A DNA stretch of 64,000 bases from Pyropia haitanensis (taxonomy: Eukaryota > Rhodophyta > Bangiophyceae > Bangiales > Bangiaceae), in the NCBI GenBank assembly GCA_008729055.1, contig SDUX01000002.1, positions 4,925,874 to 4,989,873 on the forward strand, read 5' to 3'. Position 1 is the stretch's first letter; each line of letters starts with the position of its first letter. The notes under the pieces are model-generated. The model had not been told where the DNA came from. It searched no databases and was given only the letters and a program-made list of their open reading frames with translations. Below are positions 30,825 through 43,900 of the stretch, piece by piece. Both the position numbers and the translations under genes were made by a program.

Positions 30825-32126
30825 CTACCGCTTGACCTCCTGGCGACGGGCTCGCTTGGACTCGCGCTGGGAGTACGACTTGCGCGCCGCCTTGTAGGCC
30901 TTGATGGCGGCGGCCTCCGCCTTCTCCTCCCAGTCTTTGCAGCTACACACGGCGGTGACCGTCACACGGCGGATGCTGTTGGCCGGCGGCGACCCAGCGT
31001 TCGTCCACTTGTCGGTCTGCTTCTTGGCCGGGTACACCCGGCCGGCGGAGTCGTACGCCAGCGAGTCGGTGGGCGACTCGGCCTGCATGTTCCAGTACGC
31101 CCACTCGCCCGTGGCGGGGTAGGCGGTGCGGTTGCCCATGCCCAGCGCCAGGCCCTTGACGTACGACAGGCCCGAAAAGTCCACCACCATCTCCCGCGCC
31201 ACGTCCACACAGTACCCGTCCGTCTTGACGTCGTTCCACCCGTGCGACGCGGAAAGCGTGCGCGCGGCACTGCCGTCGACAGGGGTGTACGCGTCGCCAG
31301 AGTACTTGCCATCCTTCTTCATCTTGGGCACGTCGTCCTGAAAGTAGAACCGGTTGGGCGCGGCCGACGTCAGCACCGACGACGCGGTGCGGCGCGGCTT
31401 GGGGAGGTCCGACTTTTCCGCGCTCCCGTACGTCACGCACAGGTACAGCCGCGACGCGGCGTCGCGCAAAAAGTTGAGGTTGACATAGTCGTCCTGCGTC
31501 GCCCACCCATTGTTTTGCGCGTTGCGAAAGTCGTACGCCTCGGCGGCGGTCCGCCGCTTGATGTTCATGCTCCGCACGCACCGCCACGGGATGCCCTCCA
31601 CCGATAGGATGGCCCGCTTGGCCGCGCATGCCGGCTTTTGCGGCGCCGGCGCGGCCGACGACGGCGTGTACGGCTTGGTCGGCAGGGTCTCTTTGGGGGG
31701 TCCGTTGCCACTACCGCCGCTGCGCGGCCCGCCGGTCAGCGGCTGCGTCGGTACCAGCGTCACGTCGTCCACGGCCTTGCGGGCGCACGGGCAGCGCTTC
31801 CGCGCGCCGGTCCCCGCATTGCACTGCAACGATGACGTCACGGTCGTCGATAGGCACACGTGCGTCGGCGACGCGTCGGTGCATTCCCAGGGGGCGTCGC
31901 ACGCATCGCCGCCGGCCTTGCACGTGCCCTGGGTGGTGCTGCCCTTGTTGTACCGCACCAGCACCACACACGCGCCCGCCGACGACGCGCGCGCACACTT
32001 GCACGAATCGCCCGCGGACGGCTTGTACGCCGCGGTCGAGGTGGGCAGCGCCGCCGCGACGGCGACGGTGAGCGCCAGCACCGCGACGACGCGGGCGGTG
32101 AAGGAGGTCAAGGCAGAGCCAGCCAT
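30825..32126 (-). CDS. Secreted Cys-rich protein, 433 residues
   Basis: ATG 32126 in good context (CCCACCATGG). The N-terminus MAGSALTSFTARVVAVLALTVAVAAALPTSTAA (written in overlapping parts here: basic start, then a hydrophobic core from residue 12) is a classical signal peptide with a likely cleavage near residue 33. The mature part has an N-terminal domain with about ten Cys (SCKCARASSAGACVV, DACDAPWEC, QCNAGTGARKRCPC). A Pro/Gly linker follows, then a C-terminal domain with four further Cys (PWRCVRS, LYLCVTYG, GYCVDV, VCSC), many aromatic residues and one N-glycosylation sequon (GNRT). The tail is strongly basic and helical (KAYKAARKSYSQRESKRARR). It is expected in the extracellular matrix or a vacuole-type compartment. 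I do not recognise a family. It ends at TAG 30825-30827. Confidence 0.8.
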   Translation of the reverse strand: MAGSALTSFTARVVAVLALTVAVAAALPTSTAAYKPSAGDSCKCARASSAGACVVLVRYNKGSTTQGTCKAGGDACDAPWECTDASPTHVCLSTTVTSSLQCNAGTGARKRCPCARKAVDDVTLVPTQPLTGGPRSGGSGNGPPKETLPTKPYTPSSAAPAPQKPACAAKRAILSVEGIPWRCVRSMNIKRRTAAEAYDFRNAQNNGWATQDDYVNLNFLRDAASRLYLCVTYGSAEKSDLPKPRRTASSVLTSAAPNRFYFQDDVPKMKKDGKYSGDAYTPVDGSAARTLSASHGWNDVKTDGYCVDVAREMVVDFSGLSYVKGLALGMGNRTAYPATGEWAYWNMQAESPTDSLAYDSAGRVYPAKKQTDKWTNAGSPPANSIRRVTVTAVCSCKDWEEKAEAAAIKAYKAARKSYSQRESKRARRQEVKR

Positions 32127-34953
32127 GGTGGGCGTCGAGCGTCAGGGAAGAGGTGAGCGGAAGAGTATCGGCGGAGAGCAGGAACGGAGGCAGCCCTGGC
32201 AGGGAAGGCGACGACCTGTGTCTTCCGCTCGGCCGCTGCCTGTGGCTGGAGACGGTAAGGCTGTCGTTGGTGGGATGGGGAGAATGGAGACGGAAGAGGA
32301 CGCCCGGCAGCGGCCGCTCTTGTAGTCTACGCTTCCCCGCCCCGCCGCCACCATCCACGCTCTTTCCGTATTCGCGCCGCCACCGCCACTGTCCTGGGTG
32401 TTGCCGGCGCCCGACTCCCTACAGGCGCCGTTGCTGCCGCCGCAAGCACCCCACGCCACCGCTGCTGCTGTCACAGACCCCCGCCGCCGCCCCCGGCGGC
32501 TGCGTGGCGGCGGGTGGGGACGGCACGGAGCAGACCATGCCTCCCCCGCCCGTAGCTGCGGGAGCCAAGTTACGCGGTGGGGTGGGGAGGAGGCGGCGGA
32601 GAGGAGAAGCCGGGAGAGAGGAGGCAGGGCACCTCCCGCCTCGTCCCTCCCCTCTCCCAGCTCTCCCGTGGCGAGAGGGGGGGGGAAACGCGTCAGCGAC
32701 AAGGACGCGTCACGCGTTCGGGGAGCATGCCAGCGGGTCGGGAGTGCCGCGCGTGGCAGTCGGCAGGGACATGGCGTGCGATACCCTGCCAGTGACGGTT
32801 GGAGCGCAAGGTTGGGGAAGGGGGGGGAGGAATGCGAGGGGATCATCCCTCCGTTCTTGTCCGCATACACGCCACGGTGGTGACGGGAGCTGGGCGGGCG
32901 CTCATGCGCCCCCGCCCTCCCCTAGTGCACGGCGATACGCGCTCATGCGACGGGCCTCAGTCGCAGCGCGAGCTGCCGTCGCGTCCGAGCGGAAGCGTGG
33001 GTGCCTCTGCGGACGGGGAGTGCCGCGCAAGCCACCACCACGTGTGTGTGCCGCGGCCCCCCCAATGATGAAAAAATCAGGGCCGTGACGGACGACAACG
33101 GACATGCGAGACACACAACAAGTCAGACACGTCCGCACGACCAAGCGTCCAAGTTCGGATGGTACTTGCTGCAAGCTCAACGAGCAACCTGAGCACACCA
33201 TCGCGGTTTTTACCCCTAGAAGGAAGCGTGAAACCTGAGGGCTTGAATGACATTCAGCTTGTGCGTCCGGTTGTGTTGCTCACGCGTACATTTCCGACAG
33301 CGAGAAGATGAAGAGTTCAGCAGCACCTCGGTATCTGGAATTTAGACCCTGCGCCCGGTGCGCCGCAGCTGCCAACAGTACAGCGGCCGGCACATCTGTA
33401 GTACGGGACCCATTGGCACTCTCGCCTCCTCCCGGACATCGCAGAGGTCATTGGAGGGTGGGTGGGGGAAGCGCGGGGGCCGTGACAGGCTGTCGCTGAA
33501 ACCGCCACCTGCAGACCAGCGGCCGCTGCTGGTGTAGACGCGTGTGTCGAGCACGGCGCCCCACACGCACGACAGTGGCAGGGCGTCCGACTGGATGAAC
33601 CTGCAGCTAGGCTACTGGTTTGCATGCGGGAGCATGTGGCAGCTACTGTGCTTCCGCGAAAAAGTGGATGTTGCTCGGACCTGCAGGTGCGGATTCATTG
33701 GTCCAGGCAGCGATTATATGCACCTTCACGTTCCGTCAACATCCATTTTTTACAGCAAGCACCATAAGCGTCGCTGGGGATACAGTGCATCTCAGAAACC
33801 GTACGCAAGGTGTGGTCTCCGATAAAATTTCACGTTGCAAGACTTCTGTGTTCTGCAAAATGGTAAGCACAAACGCATTTGAACGTGTGGCTGCGCAACT
33901 GGAGGAGAGCAGTACGGCTCCTGGAGGGCCCTTACCCTCTTCGTTCTCGTGCGGTGATGAGCTGCATCGCGAGAGTGCCACGAGCAGTGACACTGCTTGC
34001 TGTCGGCAAACGGTGACACGGCTTGCTCCAGCGCTGTCTAGGCTCAGTCGTTCACTCTGGATAGCGCGCACACCGGCTTCCACGGACAGCCTCGTCCCAT
34101 CCGGCACTCAGTGCAAGAGCTGGGGAACTCCGTGAGAGGCGGATTAGGGATGAGGGGGGAGAGGGACGGGAACGGCGCCAGCAGCGGCGACGCTGAGGGG
34201 GCAAAGAAATGGGTCTGGCGGGTCGCCCAGACAACACTCGCCCGCTGGGCGTGGACCGGCGATAGGGAGGCAAGGGAGCCAATGGCGGTGATGTCACCCG
34301 CGGCGTCGAGAGTGGGTATACTGGCATGGTCATGGAGCGTGTCTGGCAGTCGTGTGAGTTTGCCACAACCGTTGCAGATGGTGTGGCGTACGCGGAGCCC
34401 TCTTTGCATTGACACCATCAACTCGCCCGTTGCGGGCTCCCATTGCGCCGCTGCGGAGGGACGAGCCGACGCAGGCGTGCCGCGACGGGGGTTTGCGGCG
34501 CCACAGCCACCGTGCCTCCCACAGGACCACCGAGGCGAGTCGGGCGGGCGCCAGCAGCCCTGCAACCACTGATCCTCCCCCCCCCACCCCCCCCAACGAC
34601 AATCCGCGGCGCTCACGGTGGTGCCGGTGAAGCGAATACCCGGCCGTCGTGCGACACACGTGGCGGCACGGGTGCACCTGCATCCCATTCTCACCACCCG
34701 CCCCTCAAGAGATGTCAAGCACCGGCGCCCTCGGTAACGGCCCGCAATGCCAGCCCACCTGCCAACGCCCCTCGCTATCGGCTTGCCCAGCAGCCACCTC
34801 GCTTACAGCCGCCTCGCTGACTTCTCCCCACCCTCTCTCTGGGTGTCTGCCACAGCAGCACTGCAGCGCCGTAGCGACAAGGCGCGTCGCCCGTCCAGCT
34901 GCGACGTGTCCATGTGCCCTCATCCCCCCCCGCGTCCCCTCCCCCCCCGACGT
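32127..34953. other. Spacer between divergently composed regions
   Basis: Upstream region of the secreted-protein gene (32127-32400), then 2.5 kb of mixed composition. 33060-34130 is noticeably less GC-rich. Frames here are short, lack ATG or show no domain. Nothing supportable was seen up to the stop of the SANT gene at 34954. Confidence 0.45.
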
Positions 34954-37900
34954 CTAGCTCGGCGGCGGTAGAGGCCGCGGCAGCGGCGGCAGCGGTGGCA
35001 GCGGCGGCGGCAGCGGCGGCAGCGGCGGCGGCAGCGGCGAAGCGCCCTCCATTCCCCTGCTCCCCCCCTCGGGTGTCCCCTCGCTATCGTCCACCAGGTC
35101 AATGAAGTGAATCGGGTGCGGTGGCGGCGGGGACGACAGTATCGGCTGCGGTGGCAGCGGCAGCACTGCCGGCTGCGGCGGCTGCGGCGGCACAAACGGC
35201 TGCGGCGGCTGCACCGGCTGTACCGTCGGCTGAACTGGCTGCACCGACTGTACCGACGGTGCTGGCAGCGTCTGCATTGTTGACTGTACAGCTGGCTGCA
35301 CCGGCTGCGCCACTGGCCGCACAGGCTGTACCGGCATCACCGGCCGCACCGCTGGGGGCCGCACCGCCGGCTGCACTTGTTGCACTGGCCGCTTCTGCGG
35401 CACTGGAAGAACTGGCTGTACCGCCGCCCGCGCCTGATGCACCGGCTGCACTTGTTGCTGTGGCCGCATCGGCAGCTTCGGTTGCACCACCGCCCGCACC
35501 TGCCGCACAGGCCACACTGGCCGCGCCGCCGGCTGAACCTGCTGCACCGGCTGCGTCTGCTGCATCTGCTGCTCCTGCTGCACCGGCCGCAGGGGCTGCA
35601 CAGCCGGCGACACGGGCTGCACCGGCTGCGGCGGCCGAGCCGGCTGCACCACCGGTTGCACGGGCGGCCTGGCTGGCTGCACCGGCTGCCCCGGCCGCAC
35701 GGGCTGTACAACGGGCTGCACCGGCTGCATCGGCTCCGCCACCGGCGGCACCTGCTGCACCGGCCGCACCCGCTGCTCGGGCGGGACCGGCTGCGCCACC
35801 TGCTGCACCGCCTGCACTGGTTGCACAGAAGGCACAGGTTGCACAGGCTGCAAGGGCTGCTCGTGCTGCGACGGCTGCGCCGGCTGCACCGCACGCTGCA
35901 CCGGTTGACTCGACGGAGCTGGCGACGCCACCTCCGCCGCCGTCGGCAGCTCAAAGTGCGCGAGCGTGTGGCTGAGCACCTCAGACGGGAGGACGTTGGG
36001 CAGCTGCTGGCAAATGGCCCGCCAGTTGCTGCCGTGCCTTGCGAGCAAGCCGCGGAAGCGGGACGCCACCTCTGGTGGCCAGCTCGCGGGCGGGGGGGGG
36101 AACCGCACCGGGTCGCCCGTCACGGCAGGAGGGGGTCGAGACGGCGCCAGGGGGCGCAGCGTCGTAATGGGGGCAGCGCTCGGCGTTGGTTGCGTGCCTG
36201 GAGCCAGCGCTGCTGGTCCGGCCGGGTGAGGGGAGCGAGTTGTGGGTCGCGCTGGCGGGGATCTTGGCAGCTGTCCGGGAGCCACCGCTGCCGCCACCGC
36301 TGACGGCTGCGCCGACGACAGCACTCGCTCACGATCAGATGACTGGAGGTTCTGCGGCGCGGCCATCCTGACGGGTCCAGGGGAAACAGAGGGCGCCGTT
36401 GTGGGCACCGCCGGGCCCACAGGAAGGAGCCCCAACGGCTCCAACGTGCGGCCTGCCGACGGCGGTGCCGCCGCCAGCGCAGCCGCTGTCCCGTCGCTCA
36501 CAACCAGGGCCCCGGGTTTCGTCGCCGTCATGGGCGACCGAGACGACATCGCGTTGGCCACCGCCGACGACGCCACCACCGCCCGCAGCGCGCGTGTCGC
36601 CAACGCCGATGATACTTCAGCGGCAGCTGCAACAACGGGCGCCACCGCCTTGGCCACCTCAGGCGGCACCACAGCCGCCACCGACGACGGGATGCCCGTC
36701 ACGCGGTCAAAGGCGCCCGCCGGCGTCAGCGACGAAGCGTGACCAGCAACTGTCCCACCCGCCCGCGGCCGCGGCGGCACACCGCCACGCATTGCCTTTG
36801 GCGGGCCAAGGCTGGGCGCCGACGGAAAAGTCACGCCCGCCATGTCGTCCACAGACGATGCCGGCGGCCGCGCATGCCGCCCGCCACCCGAAACGCCCGC
36901 CGGCGGCCGCATCGTCGCGCCCACGTCGTAGGCCCCGGAGCGGCCAACACGGTTGTCGTCCGCGATATTGTCCACATCGTCGACCAGGGGCTGCTCAGTG
37001 GCGTCGTACTCCGCTTCATCGCCGGTTGCAACGTCCGCGCCGCCGCCTGAGCCGAGCCTCTGGTGCAAATCGAGCCGAGACAGAGCCGGATCCACGGGTA
37101 CTGCCGACCGCCCCCCCCTCCGCCCGCTACATCTTCTACCACGACCCGCATCCAATGCAGCGGCCGGCGGCGGCCCGTGGAGCCGCTGGTCGTACCCATA
37201 CAGGACCACGGGCGCGGCTACGTTGGCATCCCCGGATCGCGGGGGGGAAACGGTCCCCGCAGGCGCCACTCGCCCGCCCTCGTAGTAGTACCCAGATGGC
37301 ACTCCCGCTCGGCGCCGCCCACCACGCACTGAGCGGCCGCCACGGCACGACGTCGCGACCGAGGTGAATCGCGGACCACGCTCATCATCGTGGGCAACCG
37401 CAGTCGCCTCCGACAGTCTGGCACTCTCCGCCGCTGCCGCCGCGCCCGCCGCTGCGGCGGCGACCACTGTGTCAGCAGCACGCGATACGACCCGGCTGCC
37501 CACAGCGCCAGCGCCGCCCGCGACATCCACAGCCGCCACGTTCCCCGCCTCAGCCCCAGACAACTCGAGGCCGCCCTGCTCGTCAGCCGCGGCCATTTTC
37601 AACAGCACTGCGCCCCCGCCACTGGCGGCTCCTCTCCCTCTGGTGGCCGGCAACGCCGCCGGGGGTGTCGGGTGCGATGGAGAGGACACCCCCAGTCGCG
37701 CAAACGCGTCGAGGCAAAGCGCCACCCTGTAGCGGCGGTAAGCCTCCCAGCAGTCCATGGCAGAACGCCCTCTCCCCACCGCCTTGGCAATGTCCGCCCA
37801 CGAGGACGTCACTTCCGTCGGCACGCCTGCAATGAGTATGGGCGCAGGCGGACCGGTCGCAAGGTCGGCGTTACCCGCATGTCGCGCCATGCCATGCACC

Positions 37901-40900
37901 AGCTGGACAAGGTCCTCTTCAGGCCATGACGCCGCCGTCATCGCCCCTGCCGAGACGCCAGTGGTGCTCGTGTGGGACGCAGCAGGGCTCCCGCCCGACC
38001 CACCTTCACGATGCCTACCCGCACGGCCGTTGCCGCCGTCGACGCCGCTCTGCACGGCAGCGGCAAGGGCAGCCAGCCGCGGCGCAGTGCCTCCCCAAAA
38101 GTTGTGCACCATGCGTCGGCGCGGGCGCGTCTCGTCGGCAAGCCGCAGCAGGGCCGCTTTGCGACCCCCGCGGCGCTTCATCGCAAAACTCTTGGCCAGT
38201 GACTTGAGGTTGAGCCGCAGCTTGTGTGTGTAGTAGAAGGACACAACGTCTGCGAGCGACTTGCGCTTCAGAAAGCTGGCGATGCGCCGAAAGTTCTTTG
38301 AGTGCGCGACGTACTTCTCCAGAAAGACCAACCGTTCGGCCTTGGTCCACGGGTTGACCTCCTTGGCCATCTCATAGGTAGCCAGAGGATCGTCCAGCAA
38401 CACGCCACCGCCCGCAAAGCGCAAAACACCGGGCGGGTCCATTGGCGGTATCAACGCCGTGTTCGCCTCCCACCGTTCGACGCCATCCTTCGGGCTGTGC
38501 GAGTGACGAAGTCCGCTGCTGCTGGCCGTGGTACTGTGTCCGAGCCCACTCCTGCTGCCGCTCATACCGGTGCCCACGCCGCTACTGTGGCCGCTCCCAC
38601 CAGCACCACCACCACCGCGACCGCCACAGGCCCGTGCCTGTGAGGGCGTGGCGGCCGCAGCACGCAGAGTGGGCAGCGCCCGGTGGCGGCCACTTGCCCC
38701 CCCATGCGAAAATGAAGACAACCGAGTAGGCGTCCCGACTGCCGCCACTGGACAACCACGCTCTCGTGGGGCCAACAGTCCACACAAGCGCTCCAGACCG
38801 ACAGTGCGGCCACACTGATCAACCGTGGCGGCAGCACCGAGGACAGGTGACGACGGCTGTCGGCCGGCACTCACCAACACAGGAGGCACCAGACTTGCAG
38901 CCGCAATGGCCCCGCGGCTGCGTCGAGCTGCACCAGGCAGCCCTGTCGTGAACCGTTGACTATCGGCTGGAGTGCTCCCGCCAGTGCCGCTGAGTCCGAC
39001 GCGGACGCCCGCGGCCACGGCTGCCATCCCCCGTGGCCGCCTATCGCGGCCGCTCTGTAGCGCATCCTCATCACGGGCAGTCCTCTTGTTTTGCTCTGAC
39101 CAGTGAACCGCCGCGAGAAACGCCCGCACCGCGGCATTAGTTGCGGGGGGCACGGAGACAACTTCAGTGCCTCGGGGAGGCAATGCCGGGGCACCGACGC
39201 CATCCAGGTCGCCACGTGCGCACACCATACGTCGCAGTGACTCGTTGGCAGCCTTCGCCGCCACCCGATTCGCTGCCAGCAGCGGGCGCCAGTGGTAGGG
39301 GAGCCCAACCGTCACAGCAGCACGCGAGACGGTCACCAGCCGGCACGTCGGGCGGCCACGGCTGCTCGCGCTCGGGGACGCCACCCCGCCGCCAACAGCG
39401 GCTGCCCTCATCGCGGCGGTCGCGGCTTCGGCCGCCGCTCGCGGACGACCGCGTGTCGCAGCGAAAAAGGACGCCACGGGCGCTACAGGTGCCGCGGGTA
39501 CTTCCGGCAAGACGGGTGTCATGGGGGCAGACACGGGGGCGGAAGCGGGTACTGGATGCAGCCAGTCGTCACCGCGGCCAGCCGGTACGCCACCGCGACA
39601 ATCGGGGACCTCATGTCCACCCACGGGATGCCCTTGTTCAAGATTGGGCCCCTCTTCCCTGTTGGTTGGCGACCCGAGACCGCCGGCAGACACATTGCAA
39701 TCATCAATGGCCGCACGTGCGCTCGTACGAGCCGGCTCAGCCCCAGGACCCGATTCATGGTCCGTAACCCCCTTGTCCTTAACACGCTGGCCGACGCCAG
39801 CGTGTCCGGTGGCGGCCACATCTGCGCCAGCGGTGACGTCTGTTGGATGGGGGGTGGGAACTTCTCCTGCGGCATCTTCGGCCTCATCGCCCATACGCTC
39901 CCCTCCTGCACCAGCGGTGACGTCTTCTGGGCCAGGCGCGGCCATTGCCCCTTCTGCAGCTTCGGCCTCATCTCCCAGAGGTTCCCCGCCCGCCCCAGCG
40001 ACGACGTCTGCTGGACTAGGTGCGCCAACTACCCCGTCAGCAGCTTCGGCCTCGTCGCCCAGAGGCTCCTCACCAGCCCCAGAGGACATGTCTGCTGGCC
40101 CAGGGACGGCGATGGCCCCTATAGCAGCTTCGGCCTCGCCATTCGCAGGCCCACCTGCAACCCATGCACTGACCGCCGCGCTGGCGTCGACTCCTCCCGG
40201 TGCCGTCTCCACGATACTGCCCGCCGCGATCAACTGTCGCCGCCGCCGCCAGCGCTGCTTCAACTCTTCCTTGAGGTTGTGCAACTTGGTGTCGGTCTCA
40301 TCCATGAGGTGGTACATAAACTTCTTGTGCTTGGAGAGCACGTCCAGTACGTCAACAGGGGTGGACGGCGCACGCGTGGGGATGAGCCCCGCCGCCTGTC
40401 CCGCCGCAAACGCCATCGTGTCAAGCGACTCCTTCGTCAAGTCGTCGGCGCCAGAAAGCTGAGCGGACCACCCGGCAACCACAGATGCAGCCACCATCGC
40501 TGCGTTTGCCTCAAAGCCCGATGCGGGTGTCGGTACCGACGGCTTGGCAGTGCTGCGCTGGAATCGGCCGCTCACAGCACGCTGCCGAGGGGCCCGCGGC
40601 ACCCGCGCACGCGGGGGGGCGGGTGGACGGCGAGGGGTAACCTCGGCACCAGGCAGCGACGTCGAGTAAGGCGACGCGACAGCCGAGGGGGCATTCCTCG
40701 GACGTTTTCCGCGCACACGATGGCGGCGGCCACCGCCAGCAGCGGTTGAATCAGCCGCTTGATCAGCGGCTGCACTGCTAGCCGCTGCCGTCCCAGAGTC
40801 CCGCACGGACGAGCCGCGTCCCTGGCCAGCAGGACCAGACGGCTCCTCTGCCGATGGTCCAACGAGGCCGCCAATGCCATGGACTGGACCAGAGTTCCCT

Positions 40901-43900
40901 GCGGTCCTCACTCCCGCAGGTGCCAGCGCGTTGGGAATGACGACCACCAGCGACGACGCCTCTGGCTCTGAAGCTACAGTTTCCTCAGCCGGCCGCGATG
41001 AAGATACCGGCCCTGCCACCGCAGCCGAGGAAGCCAAACCGGCTTGTGCCGCGGAAGCATTGAGGGGCGGATGCAGCTGCACCGCAGGGAGAGGCTGCAC
41101 ACTCCGCCGAGGCGGATCAGAAGGCGCGTGGGGCGCGACCTGAGGTTCCTCCGGTACCCCAGCTCGCGCCCTGAGCTCCCGTGCGGCTAGCCAATGGGCT
41201 GGCAAGCGACTCACAGCCCGCGCCAATGGCTGCAGTATTGGCCGACGCGGCGGATCTTCGATGGTGGCCGTCGGGGGTCGAGCCAAAGAGACCGTTGTCA
41301 CCGCGGTCGAAACAGCAGCTGCGGGTGGCGAAGGCACCGCCGGGGCGACCACGGGCGCCCCAGACCGAGCAGACAGTGTGGACGAAGCCGCCGCCGCCGC
41401 AGGGACGTGAGCGTCAGCCACCCCAACTGATGCGGGCCCAGCAGCCACCGCCACAGGCGGGGGCGCAGCTGCCGTTGGTACACGCCCAACAGCCACCGCC
41501 GCAGGTACAAGGGCAGCAGCCACAGAGGCAGATACAGGAACATCATGTGCCACCGAAGGTGCGGGAACAGCAGCCGCAGTCGCAGATGCGGGCGCAGCTG
41601 TCGCAGGTGCAGGCACAGTAGCCACGGCCACAGGTACAGGAGCAGCAACCGCCGCCGCAGATGCAGGGACAGCAGCCGCCAACGCAGGTGCGGAAGCAGC
41701 AGCCGCAGCTGCAGTTGCAGGAGCACCAGCTGCCACAACAGGCGCGGCAGTAACAGCTGCAGCCGTAGGTGCAGGAGCAGCAGCCACAGCTGCAGGTGTC
41801 GAAGCAGCAGTCACCGCTGAAGGTGCAGGCGTAGCCGCTGCCACCGCCGCAGGTGCAGGCCCAGACATCGCTGCAGGAGACGGCGCAGCCGCAGCAGGCG
41901 CAGGCGCAGGCGCAGCCGCCGCCGCCGTCGCAGGCGCCAGAGCAGCAGCCAGCGCCGCTGGTGCGGGAGCAGCAGCGGCCGATGCAGGTGCGTGCGTTGC
42001 TACCGCAGCAGCAGGCGCTGCGCCAATTGCCGTCCGTGCAAGTCTGGGACTAGATGTTGCTGCAACTGGCGTGGGCGCAGCCGCCGCCGTGGCAGGTACC
42101 GGCGTAGTCGACGGCGTGGCAAGTACAGGCGAGGCCGCCGCGAGCGCAATGGGTGCTGTCACCGCCGGCGGCGGTGGTGCTGTTGGCGCAGCCGCAGTCG
42201 CACGATTGAACTGAGCCGTCTCCGCCGCAGGCGCGGCCCCTGCCGCCACTACCTGCGCAGAAGCGGGCGCAGCCGCCACCACCACAGGTGCGCGCGTCGT
42301 ATTGGCTGCAACAGAAGCTGGCGAAACTGCCGGCACCGCAGGTCTGCCAGCAGCCGCTGCCGATGTAGGGGCAGCTAAAGCAGCCGCCAGCACACGACGG
42401 GCCGCATCCACCACTGCCTGAGGGACAGGCACAGTAGCTGCTAGCACACGACGGGCTGCATCCACGGCCGCCACACGCTTGTGCGCAGCCACCAATGAAG
42501 CAGCTGTCGTTGCAGCCGCCACCGCCGCGGGCGCGGACGATGGCGTCGCCCGCGCAGGTGCAGACGCAGGCACCGCCGCAGCAGGTGCCGGCGCAGCCGC
42601 CGCCGCCGCAGGCCTGGGCGCGGCCGCAACCGATGCAAGAACTGGCGCACCTGGCACAGCCACCGCTGCGGCCGGTTTGGGTGCAGCCGTTTTAGTCGAA
42701 AGCACGGGTGCGGTCACCGCCGCTGGATGTCGAGGCGCCATCACTGCTGCCGATGAGGTGGACACACCCGTGACTTGAGTCGGTAAATGCGCAACAGGCG
42801 CACCCACTTGCTCGGTCACAGCTGATGTTATTGATGACGTCGGCAGTGGCCGAGTTGATGCTGCCAGAGTCGCATCCCTGCCAGGAGCAGCCGTTGCCGC
42901 AGGTACAGGGGCAGCCGCCGCAGTGGGAGGCGTGCCCGTCGCAGCCGCCACTACCGGTGCAGGCACAGCTGGCACTACCGCAGATGCGGGGGCAGCCCCC
43001 GCCACCACAAGTGTGCCCGTGGCAGCTGCCGCCGCGGGTGCGGGCATAGCAGCTGCCACCCCAGGTGCACGTATTGTCGGCACAGTGGCAGGTCCGGCCG
43101 CAGCCGCAGCTGTCGCAGGCGCGGGCGCAACCTCTGCGGGCACAACTGCGAGTGCGACAGACGCTCCCACACGTGGGGGTCCAGCCGCCACGGCATCGGG
43201 CCTGGATGTAGCCGAGGGCGCTGCAGGTGCGGGCGCAGTCGCCACGGCCAATGGTGCAGGTGCAGCCACCACCACCACAGGAGTGGCAACAGACGATGGC
43301 GGCAACGGCCCGAGAACCGATGCGGTCAGCGCCGTCGACGCTGCACTCACCGGCGCAGGAGCAGCAGCAGCAGCACGTGCAGGCCCAGCTATGGCTGACG
43401 GATGAGCGAGCGCAGGCGATGCAACCGCACGTGGGAGTGCAGCCGTCATTATCGGAGGTGTGGGCGCACCATCCACAGCCACAGCAATAGGCACCACAGC
43501 AGCCGCGACAGGTGCAGCCGTTGCTGCCGCACATGCGGGTGCACCCCCTGCTGCTGCGGCACGCGTGGGCCCCGCAGGAGCGGGCGCAGCCGATGCTACC
43601 GCAGACGCGGGTGTTGTCGATGCCGACGCAGGTCTGGATGCAGCCATTGCAACCGCAGATGCGGGTGCTACCGAAGCTATACCAGGTGCGGGAGCTGCCG
43701 TTGCTACTGCACATGTTGGCGCAGCATCCGCTGCCGCAGCAGGGGGTGTCACAGCTGCCATCCCAGGTAACGCCCCAATCGATGACGGCACAGACTGTGG
43801 GAGCGGTGCGGTCACCGCCGCTGGCGCTGCAAGTGCAGGCACACAAGTCGCTGCTGCTGGTGCGGGCGCAAACGTAGTTGTCGCAGGCGCGGGCGCAGCA

